Source of the DNA: Flavobacterium sp. UBA6195
Lineage (GTDB): Bacteria; Bacteroidota; Bacteroidia; Flavobacteriales; Flavobacteriaceae
Direction of reading: 5' to 3'
DNA: 37,769 nucleotides
Assembly (NCBI RefSeq): GCF_002422095.1
Contig: NZ_DITB01000040.1
Location: 1 to 37,769 of the forward strand
Part shown: positions 23,875 through 31,782 of the stretch, in pieces
Layout of the letters: each line of letters starts with the position of its first letter
Numbering within the stretch: position 1 is the stretch's first letter
Notes under the pieces: generated by a model
What the model saw: the letters and a program-made list of their open reading frames with translations, nothing else
Database searches by the model: none
What the model was told of the DNA's origin: nothing
Program-made: the position numbers and the translations under genes

Positions 23875-25369
23875 ATCAGTTGATTTTTCACAGCCGCAAC
23901 GACAATCGCTTCCGGGGATTTTGGTTATGTTTGCCAATTCCTTGCAGAAGACGGTTCGTGCTTTGTGGCCGATGTTGTTGATTTGGTTAGTCAAGTTTGA
24001 TTCGCTTAATAAATTGGTTTTCTTTGGAAGTGTAGCGGGTGTTGTTTTGATAATTGCAATTATTTCGTACTTACAATATTTGTTTTTTACCTTTCATATT
24101 GATGAAGAAAATGGTGAGTTTGTCATTCAAAAAGGCGTATTGAATAAAACGAGAATCACCATTCAGTTGCATAAAATTCAGCAAGTTAATATCAATCAAA
24201 GTTTAATTCAACGTTTGGTTGGGGTTCATAAATTGGAAATTGACACTGCTGGAAGCGATAAAAAAGAAGCTTCTATTAGTGCCATTTCTCATGAGTTGGC
24301 AACTATTCTGAAAGAACGATTAATCAATCATTCGCAATTAGAACTGACTGAGAATGCTGAAAAAAATGTTGAAGAGATAACGCCAACATCCTTTATAAAA
24401 ATTGGATTACCAAGTTTGATTAAAATCGGATTTACTTCGAATTATATTAAAAGTTTTGCTTTAATTTTCCTGTTTTTTACAACCATTGTTGAGAATTTGC
24501 AACAAATGAATGCAGAGGTGATAAATGAAGATCAAGTAACTAGTTATTTGGATACTTTACCTATCTATACTTCTATTCTTATTGTAATAGGTTTCTTTAT
24601 TACCTTGATTTTACTAGTGAATTTGGTTCGAACAATTTTGAAGTACTTCGATTTCACCATTCAGAAAAGCAAACAAGCGATTATTCTGTCATACGGATTA
24701 CTTTCGACAAAAAACACCTTGTTGAATCCAAATAAAGTTCAAAAAATTAAAGTTACTCAAAACTACTTTCAAAAGAAATTGGATGTAACCACGATTGGCA
24801 TACATCAAGCCTCAAGTGATGCTGAGAAAGTAAAAGAAAAAGACCAAATTGAAGTCCCAGGTTGTACTGAAAACGAACGCGATGCTATTCTAAAATTGTT
24901 ATTAGGGCAATTACCTCAAAAAGGAACGATGTATTTGCCGAATTGGAGAAAATTAGCGGTGAATACGTTTTTCTTTTTATTAGTTCCAATAGTCGTAACC
25001 TTATTCCTAAATCACAAAACGGATTTTGTAGCTTGGAACGATTGGTTCATGTATACAGCTATTTTTTCTGTTTTCGCCGGAGTGATGCTTTGGTTTTCGT
25101 TTAAAAATTACAAACTTTTTGTTTCCAATGATTTCATCATCAAACAAAATGGCGCTTGGGATATTGATACGACAATTATAGAACCCTATAAAATTCAAGC
25201 TATCGAAACCCAACAATTTTTTTGGCAAAAAGCAACGAATATCGGTTCGGTTACGCTATCAACAGCAGGAGGAACCGTAAGTTTTACCACAGGAAATTAC
25301 ACCGAAATTAAGCAATTGGTTAATTATTGGTTGTATCAAGTGGAAACTTGGGAAAAGAATTGGATGTAG
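23867..25369 (+). CDS. PH-domain membrane protein (YdbT-like)
   Basis: The 500-residue protein has several membrane hairpins, each followed by a bPH_2-type domain. The first is near residues 75-145 (FHIDEENGEFVIQKGVLNKT, then QQVNINQSLIQRLVGVHKLEIDTAGS). The second follows FTIQKSKQAIILSYGLLSTKN, and the third is near residues 420-490 (FIIKQNGAWDIDTTIIEPYK, ATNIGSVTLSTAGG). This is the standard YdbT layout. It overlaps its partner by 8 nt, so the two are translated together and probably form a complex. Confidence 0.88.
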   Translation: MNKSVDFSQPQRQSLPGILVMFANSLQKTVRALWPMLLIWLVKFDSLNKLVFFGSVAGVVLIIAIISYLQYLFFTFHIDEENGEFVIQKGVLNKTRITIQLHKIQQVNINQSLIQRLVGVHKLEIDTAGSDKKEASISAISHELATILKERLINHSQLELTENAEKNVEEITPTSFIKIGLPSLIKIGFTSNYIKSFALIFLFFTTIVENLQQMNAEVINEDQVTSYLDTLPIYTSILIVIGFFITLILLVNLVRTILKYFDFTIQKSKQAIILSYGLLSTKNTLLNPNKVQKIKVTQNYFQKKLDVTTIGIHQASSDAEKVKEKDQIEVPGCTENERDAILKLLLGQLPQKGTMYLPNWRKLAVNTFFFLLVPIVVTLFLNHKTDFVAWNDWFMYTAIFSVFAGVMLWFSFKNYKLFVSNDFIIKQNGAWDIDTTIIEPYKIQAIETQQFFWQKATNIGSVTLSTAGGTVSFTTGNYTEIKQLVNYWLYQVETWEKNWM

Positions 25370-25383
25370 TGGAGTTGGAAGTA

Positions 25384-25418
25384 GGAAGTTAGAAGTTAGA
25401 AGTTAGAAGTTAGAAGTT
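25384..25418. repeat. Tandem 7-bp repeat (AGAAGTT), five units
   Basis: One GGAAGTT plus four AGAAGTT units run without interruption. They are followed at 25420-25448 by an imperfect GGAGATT-type repeat. The region lies between the YdbT-like gene and menA and has no open frame of note. Confidence 0.85.
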
Positions 25419-25492
25419 TGGAGATGGGAGATTGGAGATTGGAGTAGGAAGTTGGGAGTTTGATATTATTGACTTAGTTTTGTTATTCCGCC

Positions 25493-25578
25493 GAAGTAGG
25501 AATCTCCTACGAAGTAGGCTTACATTAGAGCGAAGCGAAAACCATTGCTCTTGAACTTGAACTTGCCCTTGAACTTGA
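25493..25578. repeat. Intergenic repeat patch before menA
   Basis: A short hairpin GTAGGAATCTCCTAC (25497-25511) with a second GAAGTAGG just after it is followed by a CTTGAACTTGAACTTGCCCT-type simple repeat (25548-25578). The latter family recurs at 28597-28622, 29854-29897, 30074-30112 and 34143-34190. Confidence 0.7.
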
Positions 25579-25600
25579 TTTTAATTAAAATAATTAAATA

Positions 25601-26515
25601 ATGAAACACTGGATACAAGCCGCACGATTACGAACTTTACCACTTTCCGTTTCTGGAATAATTGTAGGAAGCGCTTATGCCTATTATCAAGGATATTCCG
25701 ATTGGAGAATTGTGGTTTTGGCGTTATTAACTACGTTAGGATTACAAGTATTGTCCAATTACGCCAACGATTACGGTGATGGCGTAAAAGGAACCGATGC
25801 AAATAGAATAGGCGAAAAACGTTTAGTAGCAGCCGGAGTTATCACAGCCGAGCAAATGAAAAAAGCGGTTATCATCACAGCTATTTTGACTTTCATTATT
25901 GCGCTGTTATTGATTTACATAGCTTTTGGAAAAGAGAATTTCGCCTTAAGTTTGATATTCATCTTATTAGGAATTGGTTCTATCGGAGCAGCTATTAAAT
26001 ATACGGTTGGGAAAAGCGCATATGGGTATAGCGGTTTTGGAGATGTGTTTGTGTTTATTTTCTTTGGATTGGTTTCGGTAATTGGTTCTAATTTTTTGTT
26101 TACCCATTTTATCGATTGGAAATTATTCTTACCCGCAACAGCCATCGGATTATTAAGTGTAGCTGTATTGAATTTGAATAATATGCGCGATATTGAAAAT
26201 GATAAAATCGCTGGAAAGAATACGTTGGTAGTGAAAATGGGATTAGAGAATGCGAAAAAATATCAGTACTTTTTAATCATCACAGCAACAGTATTATTTA
26301 TGTTTTTTGAAGTTCTTTTGAACCTCCAAAGTTTAGTAGTAATTGTTTGTTTTGTTTTGTTTACAAATCATATTTTCTTTGTTAAGAAGAATAGTATTCC
26401 TAAAGAGTTTGATTCACAATTAAAAGTTGTCGCTCTAGGTACTTTCATTATTAGTTTACTTTTTTTTATAAATGTGGTATTTTTAACTAATTGGATAAAA
26501 AATACTTTTTACTAA
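25601..26515 (+). CDS. menA: 1,4-dihydroxy-2-naphthoate polyprenyltransferase (MenA)
   Basis: The 304-residue UbiA-type prenyltransferase has eight to nine membrane segments. The first Asp-rich motif is NYANDYGDGVKGTDANR and the second is NNMRDIENDKIAGKNTLVVKMG, both matching MenA. It attaches the polyprenyl chain to dihydroxynaphthoate at the inner membrane to give demethylmenaquinone. The next gene starts 17 nt after its stop, so they share a transcript. Confidence 0.95.
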   Translation: MKHWIQAARLRTLPLSVSGIIVGSAYAYYQGYSDWRIVVLALLTTLGLQVLSNYANDYGDGVKGTDANRIGEKRLVAAGVITAEQMKKAVIITAILTFIIALLLIYIAFGKENFALSLIFILLGIGSIGAAIKYTVGKSAYGYSGFGDVFVFIFFGLVSVIGSNFLFTHFIDWKLFLPATAIGLLSVAVLNLNNMRDIENDKIAGKNTLVVKMGLENAKKYQYFLIITATVLFMFFEVLLNLQSLVVIVCFVLFTNHIFFVKKNSIPKEFDSQLKVVALGTFIISLLFFINVVFLTNWIKNTFY

Positions 26516-26532
26516 TCACTAAAATAAAATCT

Positions 26533-27210
26533 ATGAAAATCACATTTTACGGACACGCTTGTATCGGAATTGAAGTTAATGAAGTTCACATTTTAGTGGA
26601 CCCGTTCATTTCTGGAAATCCAAAGGCTTCTCATATTGATATCAATACGTTGAAAGCGGATTATATATTGCTAACTCACGCACATCAAGACCATATTTTG
26701 GACGTAGAGGCGATTGCTAAACGTACTGAAGCGGTTATTGTTTCTAACTACGAAATTGCTTCACATTACGGAAACAAAGGTTTTAATTACCATCCTATGA
26801 ATCACGGCGGAAGTTGGGATTTTGAGTTTGGAACAGTTAAATATGTAATTGCGTTACACACTTCTTCTTTTCCTGATGGAAGCTACGGAGGACAACCTGG
26901 CGGATTTGTTATTGAAGGCGAACACAAAAACATCTACATCGCAGGCGATACCGCTTTAACTATGGATATGAAACTAATTCCAATGCGAACTAAATTAGAT
27001 TTAGCCATTTTACCAATTGGAAGCAACTTCACTATGGACGTTGAAGATGCTATTATTGCTTCTGATTTTGTACAATGCGATAAAGTGTTAGGCTATCATT
27101 TTGATACGTTTGGTTACATCGAAATCAATCATGAAGAAGCGAAACGCAAATTTTTCGATAAAGGAAAAGATTTGATGTTATTAGAAATTGGAGCAAGTAT
27201 CGAATTGTAA
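26533..27210 (+). CDS. UPF0173 metal-dependent hydrolase (metallo-beta-lactamase fold)
   Basis: The protein has 225 residues from the ATG at 26533; the frame is open to 26491 inside menA but homology begins at MKITFYGHACIGIEV. The metal motif is H-x-H-x-D-H in LLTHAHQDHILD, with later ligands in MNHGGSWDF, AGDTALTMDMKLI and LGYHFDTF. This is the UPF0173/YtkL family, whose substrate is unknown. Its place directly behind menA is a recurring arrangement in flavobacteria as far as I recall. Confidence 0.92.
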   Translation: MKITFYGHACIGIEVNEVHILVDPFISGNPKASHIDINTLKADYILLTHAHQDHILDVEAIAKRTEAVIVSNYEIASHYGNKGFNYHPMNHGGSWDFEFGTVKYVIALHTSSFPDGSYGGQPGGFVIEGEHKNIYIAGDTALTMDMKLIPMRTKLDLAILPIGSNFTMDVEDAIIASDFVQCDKVLGYHFDTFGYIEINHEEAKRKFFDKGKDLMLLEIGASIEL

Positions 27211-27236
27211 ATTTGGTACAAAAATTGAATGGGTAA

Positions 27237-27340
27237 TTAAACACAATAGGCACATAGTATTTTAAACTATGTTTTCTGTGTAAAGTATAATGCCTCAAAA
27301 TAAACACCAAGTAGAACTATGATTCTATGTGTTTTTAAAA
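27237..27340. repeat. Degenerate inverted-repeat element
   Basis: ACATAGT (27252-27258) pairs with ACTATGT (27266-27272), and CACATAG at 27251-27257 recurs as CTATGTG at 27325-27331. The segment fills most of the gap between the UPF0173 gene and the TPR gene. It looks like a worn miniature repeat; no coding potential is seen. Confidence 0.45.
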
Positions 27341-27347
27341 AAATAAA

Positions 27348-28544
27348 ATGAACAAATTATTATATTTCGTATCCGCCGTATTATTTTCAAGCTCAATTTA
27401 TGCTCAGAAAGATGGTTTTTGGGACAAAGAACGTGCTACTACAAAAGAAATAACACTTTCAGCCGGAAAACGCGCTTTAATCAAAACAGAAGATTTACCA
27501 GTTGGAACGACTGAATTCGTTTATAGAGTCACGGTTTTGGATGAAAATCAGAAACTGACTTCGAGTTTGGTTTCGGTATTGAAAGCGATTCCTGATCCTA
27601 CTGGAATTAGCCAAGGAACGGCTGGTGCGATTCATTTAACTTCTGCTATTTCGGGTGATGATAAGTGTACGTTTGCCTTGTTTCAAGAGGCGAATTCTGC
27701 CAATTTATTTTTAAAAGAAGGTAAAACCGATAGAGCGTGCTGGGAACAAAAAGAAAAGGTAAACAAAGATGCCAAGTTGATTTCGTCTTCTTCGTTATGT
27801 TTGACCAATTTACCTAATTTATGGTTCGGATTTGAAAGTCAAAATTGGGTGATGAAACAAAAAATCGTTTTAGAAGTGGTGCCTTGGGTCGATTATAAAG
27901 CGAGTAGAGGTTGGGATAAAACAGTAAAGAATGAAATTTTAAATACCGCAAAAAAGCTTCCCGTAGTTTCAAAATTGACAAAAAAAGACGCTTTTTATGC
28001 TGCTTTTCTAGAAAACATCAGTAAAAAGTACACCTACAGAGAGTTTTCTCAACTTTTAGTTGTAGAGAAAAATAATGCCATTGAAAAGCTTACGGAAGAA
28101 AGTTTAAAAGAAACTGGGGAAGTAAAAGCGTATTACGATATCATTCGAGAGAAATCAAATGCTGCTTTCCAAAAAGGAAATTATGAAGAAGCGATTTCAA
28201 TTCTTTTCACCGAAATGTTTGCCAAAAAAAGAGCGACTTACTTAGATTATCAAATCTTGGGCGATTATTATTTGTATTCAAAACAATTCACAAAAGCAGA
28301 AGAAACGTATAATAAAGGCATAAAATTGAATCCATCTGAAATTCATTTTCAGTTGAATTTAGCTCACGTTTATTTGTTTACTAATAAGATTTCAGAATCC
28401 AAAGATATTCACAAAAAATACGCACATGAGAGTTTATCTAATGGCAAAACCTGGATAGCACAAACGAAATCGGATTTCATAACTTTCGAAAAACACAAAT
28501 TACCAACAGATAATTTCAAGAAAATCTTGAGAGTTTTAGAATAA
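27348..28544 (+). CDS. Secreted TPR-repeat protein
   Basis: The 398-residue protein has a signal peptide (MNKLLYFVSAVLFSSSIYAQ). Residues about 25-180 form a beta-rich domain with two or three cysteines (DDKCTF, DRACWEQ, SSLCLTN) that I do not recognise. Residues about 265-370 contain tetratricopeptide repeats: NAAFQKGNYEEAISILF, YQILGDYYLYSKQFTKAEET and KLNPSEIHFQLNLAHVYLFT. TPRs mediate protein contacts. It lies between the UPF0173 gene and menC; no direct tie to menaquinone is evident. Confidence 0.78.
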   Translation: MNKLLYFVSAVLFSSSIYAQKDGFWDKERATTKEITLSAGKRALIKTEDLPVGTTEFVYRVTVLDENQKLTSSLVSVLKAIPDPTGISQGTAGAIHLTSAISGDDKCTFALFQEANSANLFLKEGKTDRACWEQKEKVNKDAKLISSSSLCLTNLPNLWFGFESQNWVMKQKIVLEVVPWVDYKASRGWDKTVKNEILNTAKKLPVVSKLTKKDAFYAAFLENISKKYTYREFSQLLVVEKNNAIEKLTEESLKETGEVKAYYDIIREKSNAAFQKGNYEEAISILFTEMFAKKRATYLDYQILGDYYLYSKQFTKAEETYNKGIKLNPSEIHFQLNLAHVYLFTNKISESKDIHKKYAHESLSNGKTWIAQTKSDFITFEKHKLPTDNFKKILRVLE

Positions 28545-28624
28545 AATATCAATAGCAAGTTTAAGTACAAAAATCAACTTTAAAACTTTGAAATTTGTAC
28601 TTGAATTTGCACTTGTACTTGGAT

Positions 28625-29668
28625 ATGAAAGCAACCTACAAAAAATACATCCTAAATTTTAAACGTCCAAGTGGCACTTCTCGAGGTGTAATGACAGAGA
28701 AAGAAACTTGGTTTTTAATCTTGGAAGATAATGGTAAAATTGGAATTGGTGAGTGTGGTATTTTACGAACCCTTTCTATTGATGATAGACCAGAATATGA
28801 AGAAAAATTACAATGGGTATGCCAGAACATTCATTTGGAAAAAGACCAATTGTGGGATGCATTACTAGAGTTTCCTTCGATTCAATTTGGTTTAGAAATG
28901 GCGTTTTTGTCTTTACAGTCGAAAACACCTTTCGATTTATTTCCTTCTGATTTTACAACTGGTAAAAAGAATATGTTAATCAACGGTTTGGTTTGGATGG
29001 GCGAGGAGCACTTCATGAAAACCCAAATCGAAGAAAAAATAGCACAAGGATTTTCGTGTATAAAACTGAAAATTGGAGCGATTGATTTCGAAAAAGAATT
29101 AGGTTTGTTGCGATTCATTCGTCAAAATTTTGATGCTAAAACCATTGAAATTCGAGTAGATGCTAATGGTGCTTTTAATTCGAATGAAGCTTTAAGTAAA
29201 TTGAATCAATTAAATGAATTTGAATTACATAGTATAGAACAACCAATTAAATTCAATCAAATTCAAGAGATGAAAATCCTTTGTCAACAAACGCCTTTTC
29301 CAATCGCGTTAGACGAAGAATTAATTGGTGTTTTTGGAATTGAGAAAAAACGAAAATTACTAGAAGAAATTCAACCCCAATACATCATTTTAAAACCAAG
29401 TTTAGTCGGTGGTTTCAAAGGAACATTAGAATGGATTTCGATTGCCGAAAGTTTAAATATCGGTTGGTGGATTACTTCTGCATTAGAAAGCAACATCGGA
29501 TTAAATGCGATTACGCAATTTACTTTCACACTCAATAATCCCATGCCGCAAGGTTTAGGAACGGGTGGTTTGTATACGAATAACTTCGATTGTCCGTTAG
29601 AAATTGAGAAGGGACATATTCAGTATAATGTTGATAAACAATGGGATATTTCTAATTTAGGAATTTAG
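28625..29668 (+). CDS. menC: o-Succinylbenzoate synthase (MenC)
   Basis: The protein has 347 residues from the ATG at 28625 (MKATYKKYIL); the ten-codon extension upstream is derived from a CTTG-type simple repeat and is rejected. Enolase-superfamily catalytic residues are visible in order: K-x-K in CIKLKIGAIDFEKE, the metal ligands in VDANGAF, SIEQPI and ALDEELIG, and the second-shell lysine in ILKPSLVGG. MenC dehydrates SHCHC to o-succinylbenzoate. It is the third menaquinone gene in the window. Confidence 0.93.
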   Translation: MKATYKKYILNFKRPSGTSRGVMTEKETWFLILEDNGKIGIGECGILRTLSIDDRPEYEEKLQWVCQNIHLEKDQLWDALLEFPSIQFGLEMAFLSLQSKTPFDLFPSDFTTGKKNMLINGLVWMGEEHFMKTQIEEKIAQGFSCIKLKIGAIDFEKELGLLRFIRQNFDAKTIEIRVDANGAFNSNEALSKLNQLNEFELHSIEQPIKFNQIQEMKILCQQTPFPIALDEELIGVFGIEKKRKLLEEIQPQYIILKPSLVGGFKGTLEWISIAESLNIGWWITSALESNIGLNAITQFTFTLNNPMPQGLGTGGLYTNNFDCPLEIEKGHIQYNVDKQWDISNLGI

Positions 29669-29804
29669 GTTACAGTTTAGAACAAGGATGATTTTATTTA
29701 AACGCAAAGAACGCTAAGTTTTTTCGCAAAGGTCGGTAAGGAGTAACTAGATTAGTAACTTGAATTTCTGAGAAAACGTATTACATTGATAGTGTAAAGT
29801 AGGA

Positions 29805-29897
29805 TTGTCCCCTTGAGGTCCCGATAGCTATCGGGATTAGGGGTGTTTCGAGTTTGTACTTGATTTTGAACTTGATTTTGAACTTGCCCTTGAGTTG
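29805..29897. repeat. Intergenic direct repeat, copy 1
   Basis: It begins ATTGTCCCCTTGAGG, continues TTAGGGGTGTTTCG and ends in TTGTACTTGATTTTGAACTT-type sequence. Copy 2 is at 30038-30112. Copy 1 carries an 18-bp palindrome in place of the GGACT seen in copy 2. Confidence 0.75.
29820..29835. repeat. 16-bp palindrome inside repeat copy 1
   Basis: CCCGATAGCTATCGGG is perfectly self-complementary. This sequence is, from memory, a frequent intergenic element in flavobacterial genomes. Confidence 0.8.
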
Positions 29898-30037
29898 GCA
29901 CGCGGATAAAACGGGACCGCCTAGGCGGAGCGCTGGTGGTGACGGATTTTTTAGGTACCTTTTGCCTTCGAGAGCCTCAGGCAACGGTTAGAGTAGTTCT
30001 TATGAAATGCTAATAAAATAAATATTCTTAGAAAGAA

Positions 30038-30112
30038 TTGTCCCCTTGAGGGGACTTTAGGGGTGTAGCGGGTTTGTACTTGAATTTTGAATTTGAACTT
30101 GCCCTTGAACTT
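30038..30112. repeat. Intergenic direct repeat, copy 2
   Basis: It begins ATTGTCCCCTTGAGGGGACT, itself a hairpin (GTCCCCTTGAGGGGAC), continues TTAGGGGTGTAGCG and ends in a CTTGAACTTG-type tract. It pairs with copy 1 at 29805-29897. Confidence 0.75.
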
Positions 30113-30138
30113 ATTCTCCGTTTACAAGTATTATTTCC

Positions 30139-30146
30139 TAAATTTG
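30139..30146 (+). promoter_or_regulatory. Promoter -7 element of miaE
   Basis: TAAATTTG matches TAnnTTTG and lies 21 nt before the ATG at 30168. A TTTAC about 15 nt upstream could be a weak -33 box. Confidence 0.5.
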
Positions 30147-30167
30147 CACAACTAAATCATTTATCCA

Positions 30168-30749
30168 ATGTTTCGTTTAAAATTACCAACCGACCCAAGA
30201 TGGGCCAACATAGCAGAAGGAAATTTAGAAGAAATTCTAACCGATCATGCTTGGTGCGAATTGAAAGCGTCTTCTAACGCCATTATGTTAATCAATATGT
30301 TGCCTGAGTTCACAGAAATTACTACCGAGTTGACGAAGATTGCGAAAGAAGAAATGGATCATTTTGAGCAAGTGCATGAGATTATCAAAGCGCGTGGTTG
30401 GGTATTAGGGCGAGAACGAAAAGACAGTTATGTAAACGATTTGTTCAAGTTCATGAAGCCAGGAAATCGCAAACATTTGATTGTGGAACGTATGTTGTTT
30501 GCTGCTATGATTGAAGCCAGAAGCTGCGAACGTTTTAAAGTGCTTTCTGATAATATCAAAGACGAAGAACTAGCAAAATTTTATCGTGAATTAATGATTT
30601 CAGAAGCCAATCATTACACTTCTTTCTTGCAATTTGCAAACGAATTAGCAGAAGAAGGTTATGACGTTAAAAAGCGTTGGGAAGAATGGCTAGAATTTGA
30701 AGCTAAAGTAATTGCGAGTTACGGGAAATCGGAGACGATTCATGGGTAA
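30168..30749 (+). CDS. miaE: tRNA-(ms2io6A37)-hydroxylase (MiaE)
   Basis: The 193-residue protein is a ferritin-like di-iron enzyme that hydroxylates the isopentenyl group of ms2i6A37 in tRNA. Iron-ligand segments are seen in AKEEMDHFEQVHEIIKARGW (E-x-x-H), IEARSCERFKVL and MISEANHYTSFLQFA (E-x-x-H). The start MFRLKLPTDPRWA is typical. The stop lies next to the glycosyltransferase cassette array, and the last bases of miaE (CATGGGTAAAAG) resemble the start of each spacer in that array. Confidence 0.95.
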   Translation: MFRLKLPTDPRWANIAEGNLEEILTDHAWCELKASSNAIMLINMLPEFTEITTELTKIAKEEMDHFEQVHEIIKARGWVLGRERKDSYVNDLFKFMKPGNRKHLIVERMLFAAMIEARSCERFKVLSDNIKDEELAKFYRELMISEANHYTSFLQFANELAEEGYDVKKRWEEWLEFEAKVIASYGKSETIHG

Positions 30750-30808
30750 AAGTTTGTAGTCTCAGTCTCAGTGTTCAGTGAATATACTGCGACTGAAAAC
30801 TGTGACTG

Positions 30809-31072
30809 TCAACTATTCTTCGCTTCAATCCACTTACTCATATACTTCGTGCTTTGTAGACTTTGATGTTGCAATATTTGTCCCAAGAAGTTTTGATTTC
30901 TATGTGTTTTCAAATGTTCTTGAATATGTGCTACTTTAGTTATGAAATCACTTGCAAATAATTCTTTTTTGAAACGTTTTTCGATAATCTCATAACCGTT
31001 TTTTTGAGCGGTTTTCCAAATTGATTTATTGGTATATAATTCGACCGTTTTTGCTACAAAATCATCTTCATC
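30809..31072 (-). pseudogene. Silent glycosyltransferase C-terminal cassette 3 (distal)
   Basis: Read on the minus strand in the frame of the parent gene, it encodes 87 residues from DEDDFVAKTVELYTNK to YMSKWIEAKNS and ends in the same TGA. There is no internal stop and no indel. The middle reads SDFITKVAHIQEHLKTHR, and the NFLGQILQHQSLQSTKYMSK end matches the parent gene. It has no start codon in frame at its beginning, so it cannot be expressed as it stands. Confidence 0.9.
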
Positions 31073-31125
31073 TCATGGATGAAAGTATGCAGTCTCAGTC
31101 TCAGTTTTCAGATATTCTGCGACTG

Positions 31126-31389
31126 TCAACTATTCTTCGCTTCAATCCACTTTCTCATATACTTCGTATTCTGTAAACTTTGATGTTGTAAAATTTGTCC
31201 CCAAAAGTTTTGGTTTCTATGGTTTTTTAAATCCATTTGAAGTTCTTCAATTCTATTCATAAAATCACTTGCAAATAATTCTTTTTTGAAGCGGTTTTTG
31301 ATGATTTCATAACCATTTTGTTGAGCGGTTTCCCAAAGCGATTTATTGGTATATAATTCGACCGCTTTTGCTACAAAATCATTTTCATC
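31126..31389 (-). pseudogene. Silent glycosyltransferase C-terminal cassette 2
   Basis: It encodes 87 open residues from DENDFVAKAVELYTNK to YMRKWIEAKNS plus TGA. The middle reads SDFMNRIEELQMDLKNHRNQ followed by NFWGQILQHQSLQNTK, so it belongs to the same variant class as cassette 1 (DLKNHRNQNFWGQ). It has the same 264-nt length as the parent tail and no start codon of its own. Confidence 0.9.
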
Positions 31390-31452
31390 TCATGGATGAA
31401 AGTATGCAGTCTCAGTGTTCAGTGAATATACTGCGACTGTCAACTGCGACTG

Positions 31453-31716
31453 TCAACTATTCTTAGCTTCAATCCACTTGCTCATATACTTCGTACTCTG
31501 TAAACTTTGATGTTGTAAAACTTGTCCCCAAAAGTTTTGGTTTCTATGGTTTTTTAAATCCATTTTAAGTTCTTCAATTCTATTCATAAAATCAGTTTCA
31601 TATAATTTCTTTTTGAAACGTTTTTCAATCATTTCATAACCGTTTTGTTGAGCGGTTTCCCAAAGGGATTTATTGGTATATAATTCGACCGCTTTTGCTA
31701 CAAAATCATTTTCATC
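31453..31716 (-). pseudogene. Silent glycosyltransferase C-terminal cassette 1 (proximal)
   Basis: It encodes 87 open residues from DENDFVAKAVELYTNK to YMSKWIEAKNS plus TGA. The middle is the most divergent from the parent: KKKLYETDFMNRIEELKMDL then KNHRNQNFWGQVLQ. By eye about 17 of 87 residues differ from the parent tail, nearly all in the middle and few in the first 28 or last 20 residues. Confidence 0.9.
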
Positions 31717-31782
31717 TCATGGATAAAAGTATGCAGTCTCAGTCTCAGTTTTCAGATATTCTGCGACTGTCAACTGTGACTG

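Larger units (their letters stand above)
29669..30167. other. Non-coding repeat-rich region between menC and miaE
   Basis: No supportable gene lies in these 499 bp. They hold a CGCAAAGAACGCTAAG-type repeat near 29703 and two copies of a unit beginning ATTGTCCCCTTGAGG (29805-29897 and 30038-30112), each ending in a CTTGAACTTGCCCTTG-type tract. A palindrome and a GC-richer stretch (29898-29990) with CCGCCTAGGCGG also occur. The open frame on the minus strand (29984-29781) lies wholly in repeat sequence. The miaE promoter lies at the right edge. Confidence 0.7.
30750..31782 (-). repeat. Tandem array of three silent glycosyltransferase C-terminal cassettes with spacers
   Basis: The array consists of three 264-nt cassettes (30809-31072, 31126-31389, 31453-31716) homologous to the last 88 codons of the glycosyltransferase gene (31783-32046). 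Spacers of 59, 53, 63 and 66 nt flank them (30750-30808, 31073-31125, 31390-31452, 31717-31782). Spacers begin CATGGATGAAAGTATGCAGT or a close variant, contain AGTCTCAG and CTGCGACTGTCAAC tracts that can form a hairpin, and end at the cassette stop codon. Periods are 317, 327 and 330 nt. The unit looks like a duplication of the miaE/glycosyltransferase junction. Confidence 0.92.

Noticed and set aside
29781..29984. Minus-strand open frame of 67 codons downstream of menC
   Set aside because: It consists of intergenic repeat sequence, including the palindrome and the CTTG tract, and its translation is low-complexity.
30750..31782. Possible CRISPR-like array (regular repeats with spacers)
   Set aside because: Units are over 300 bp, and the long 264-nt parts are homologous to a protein-coding tail; spacers resemble one another. 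No cas genes are nearby.
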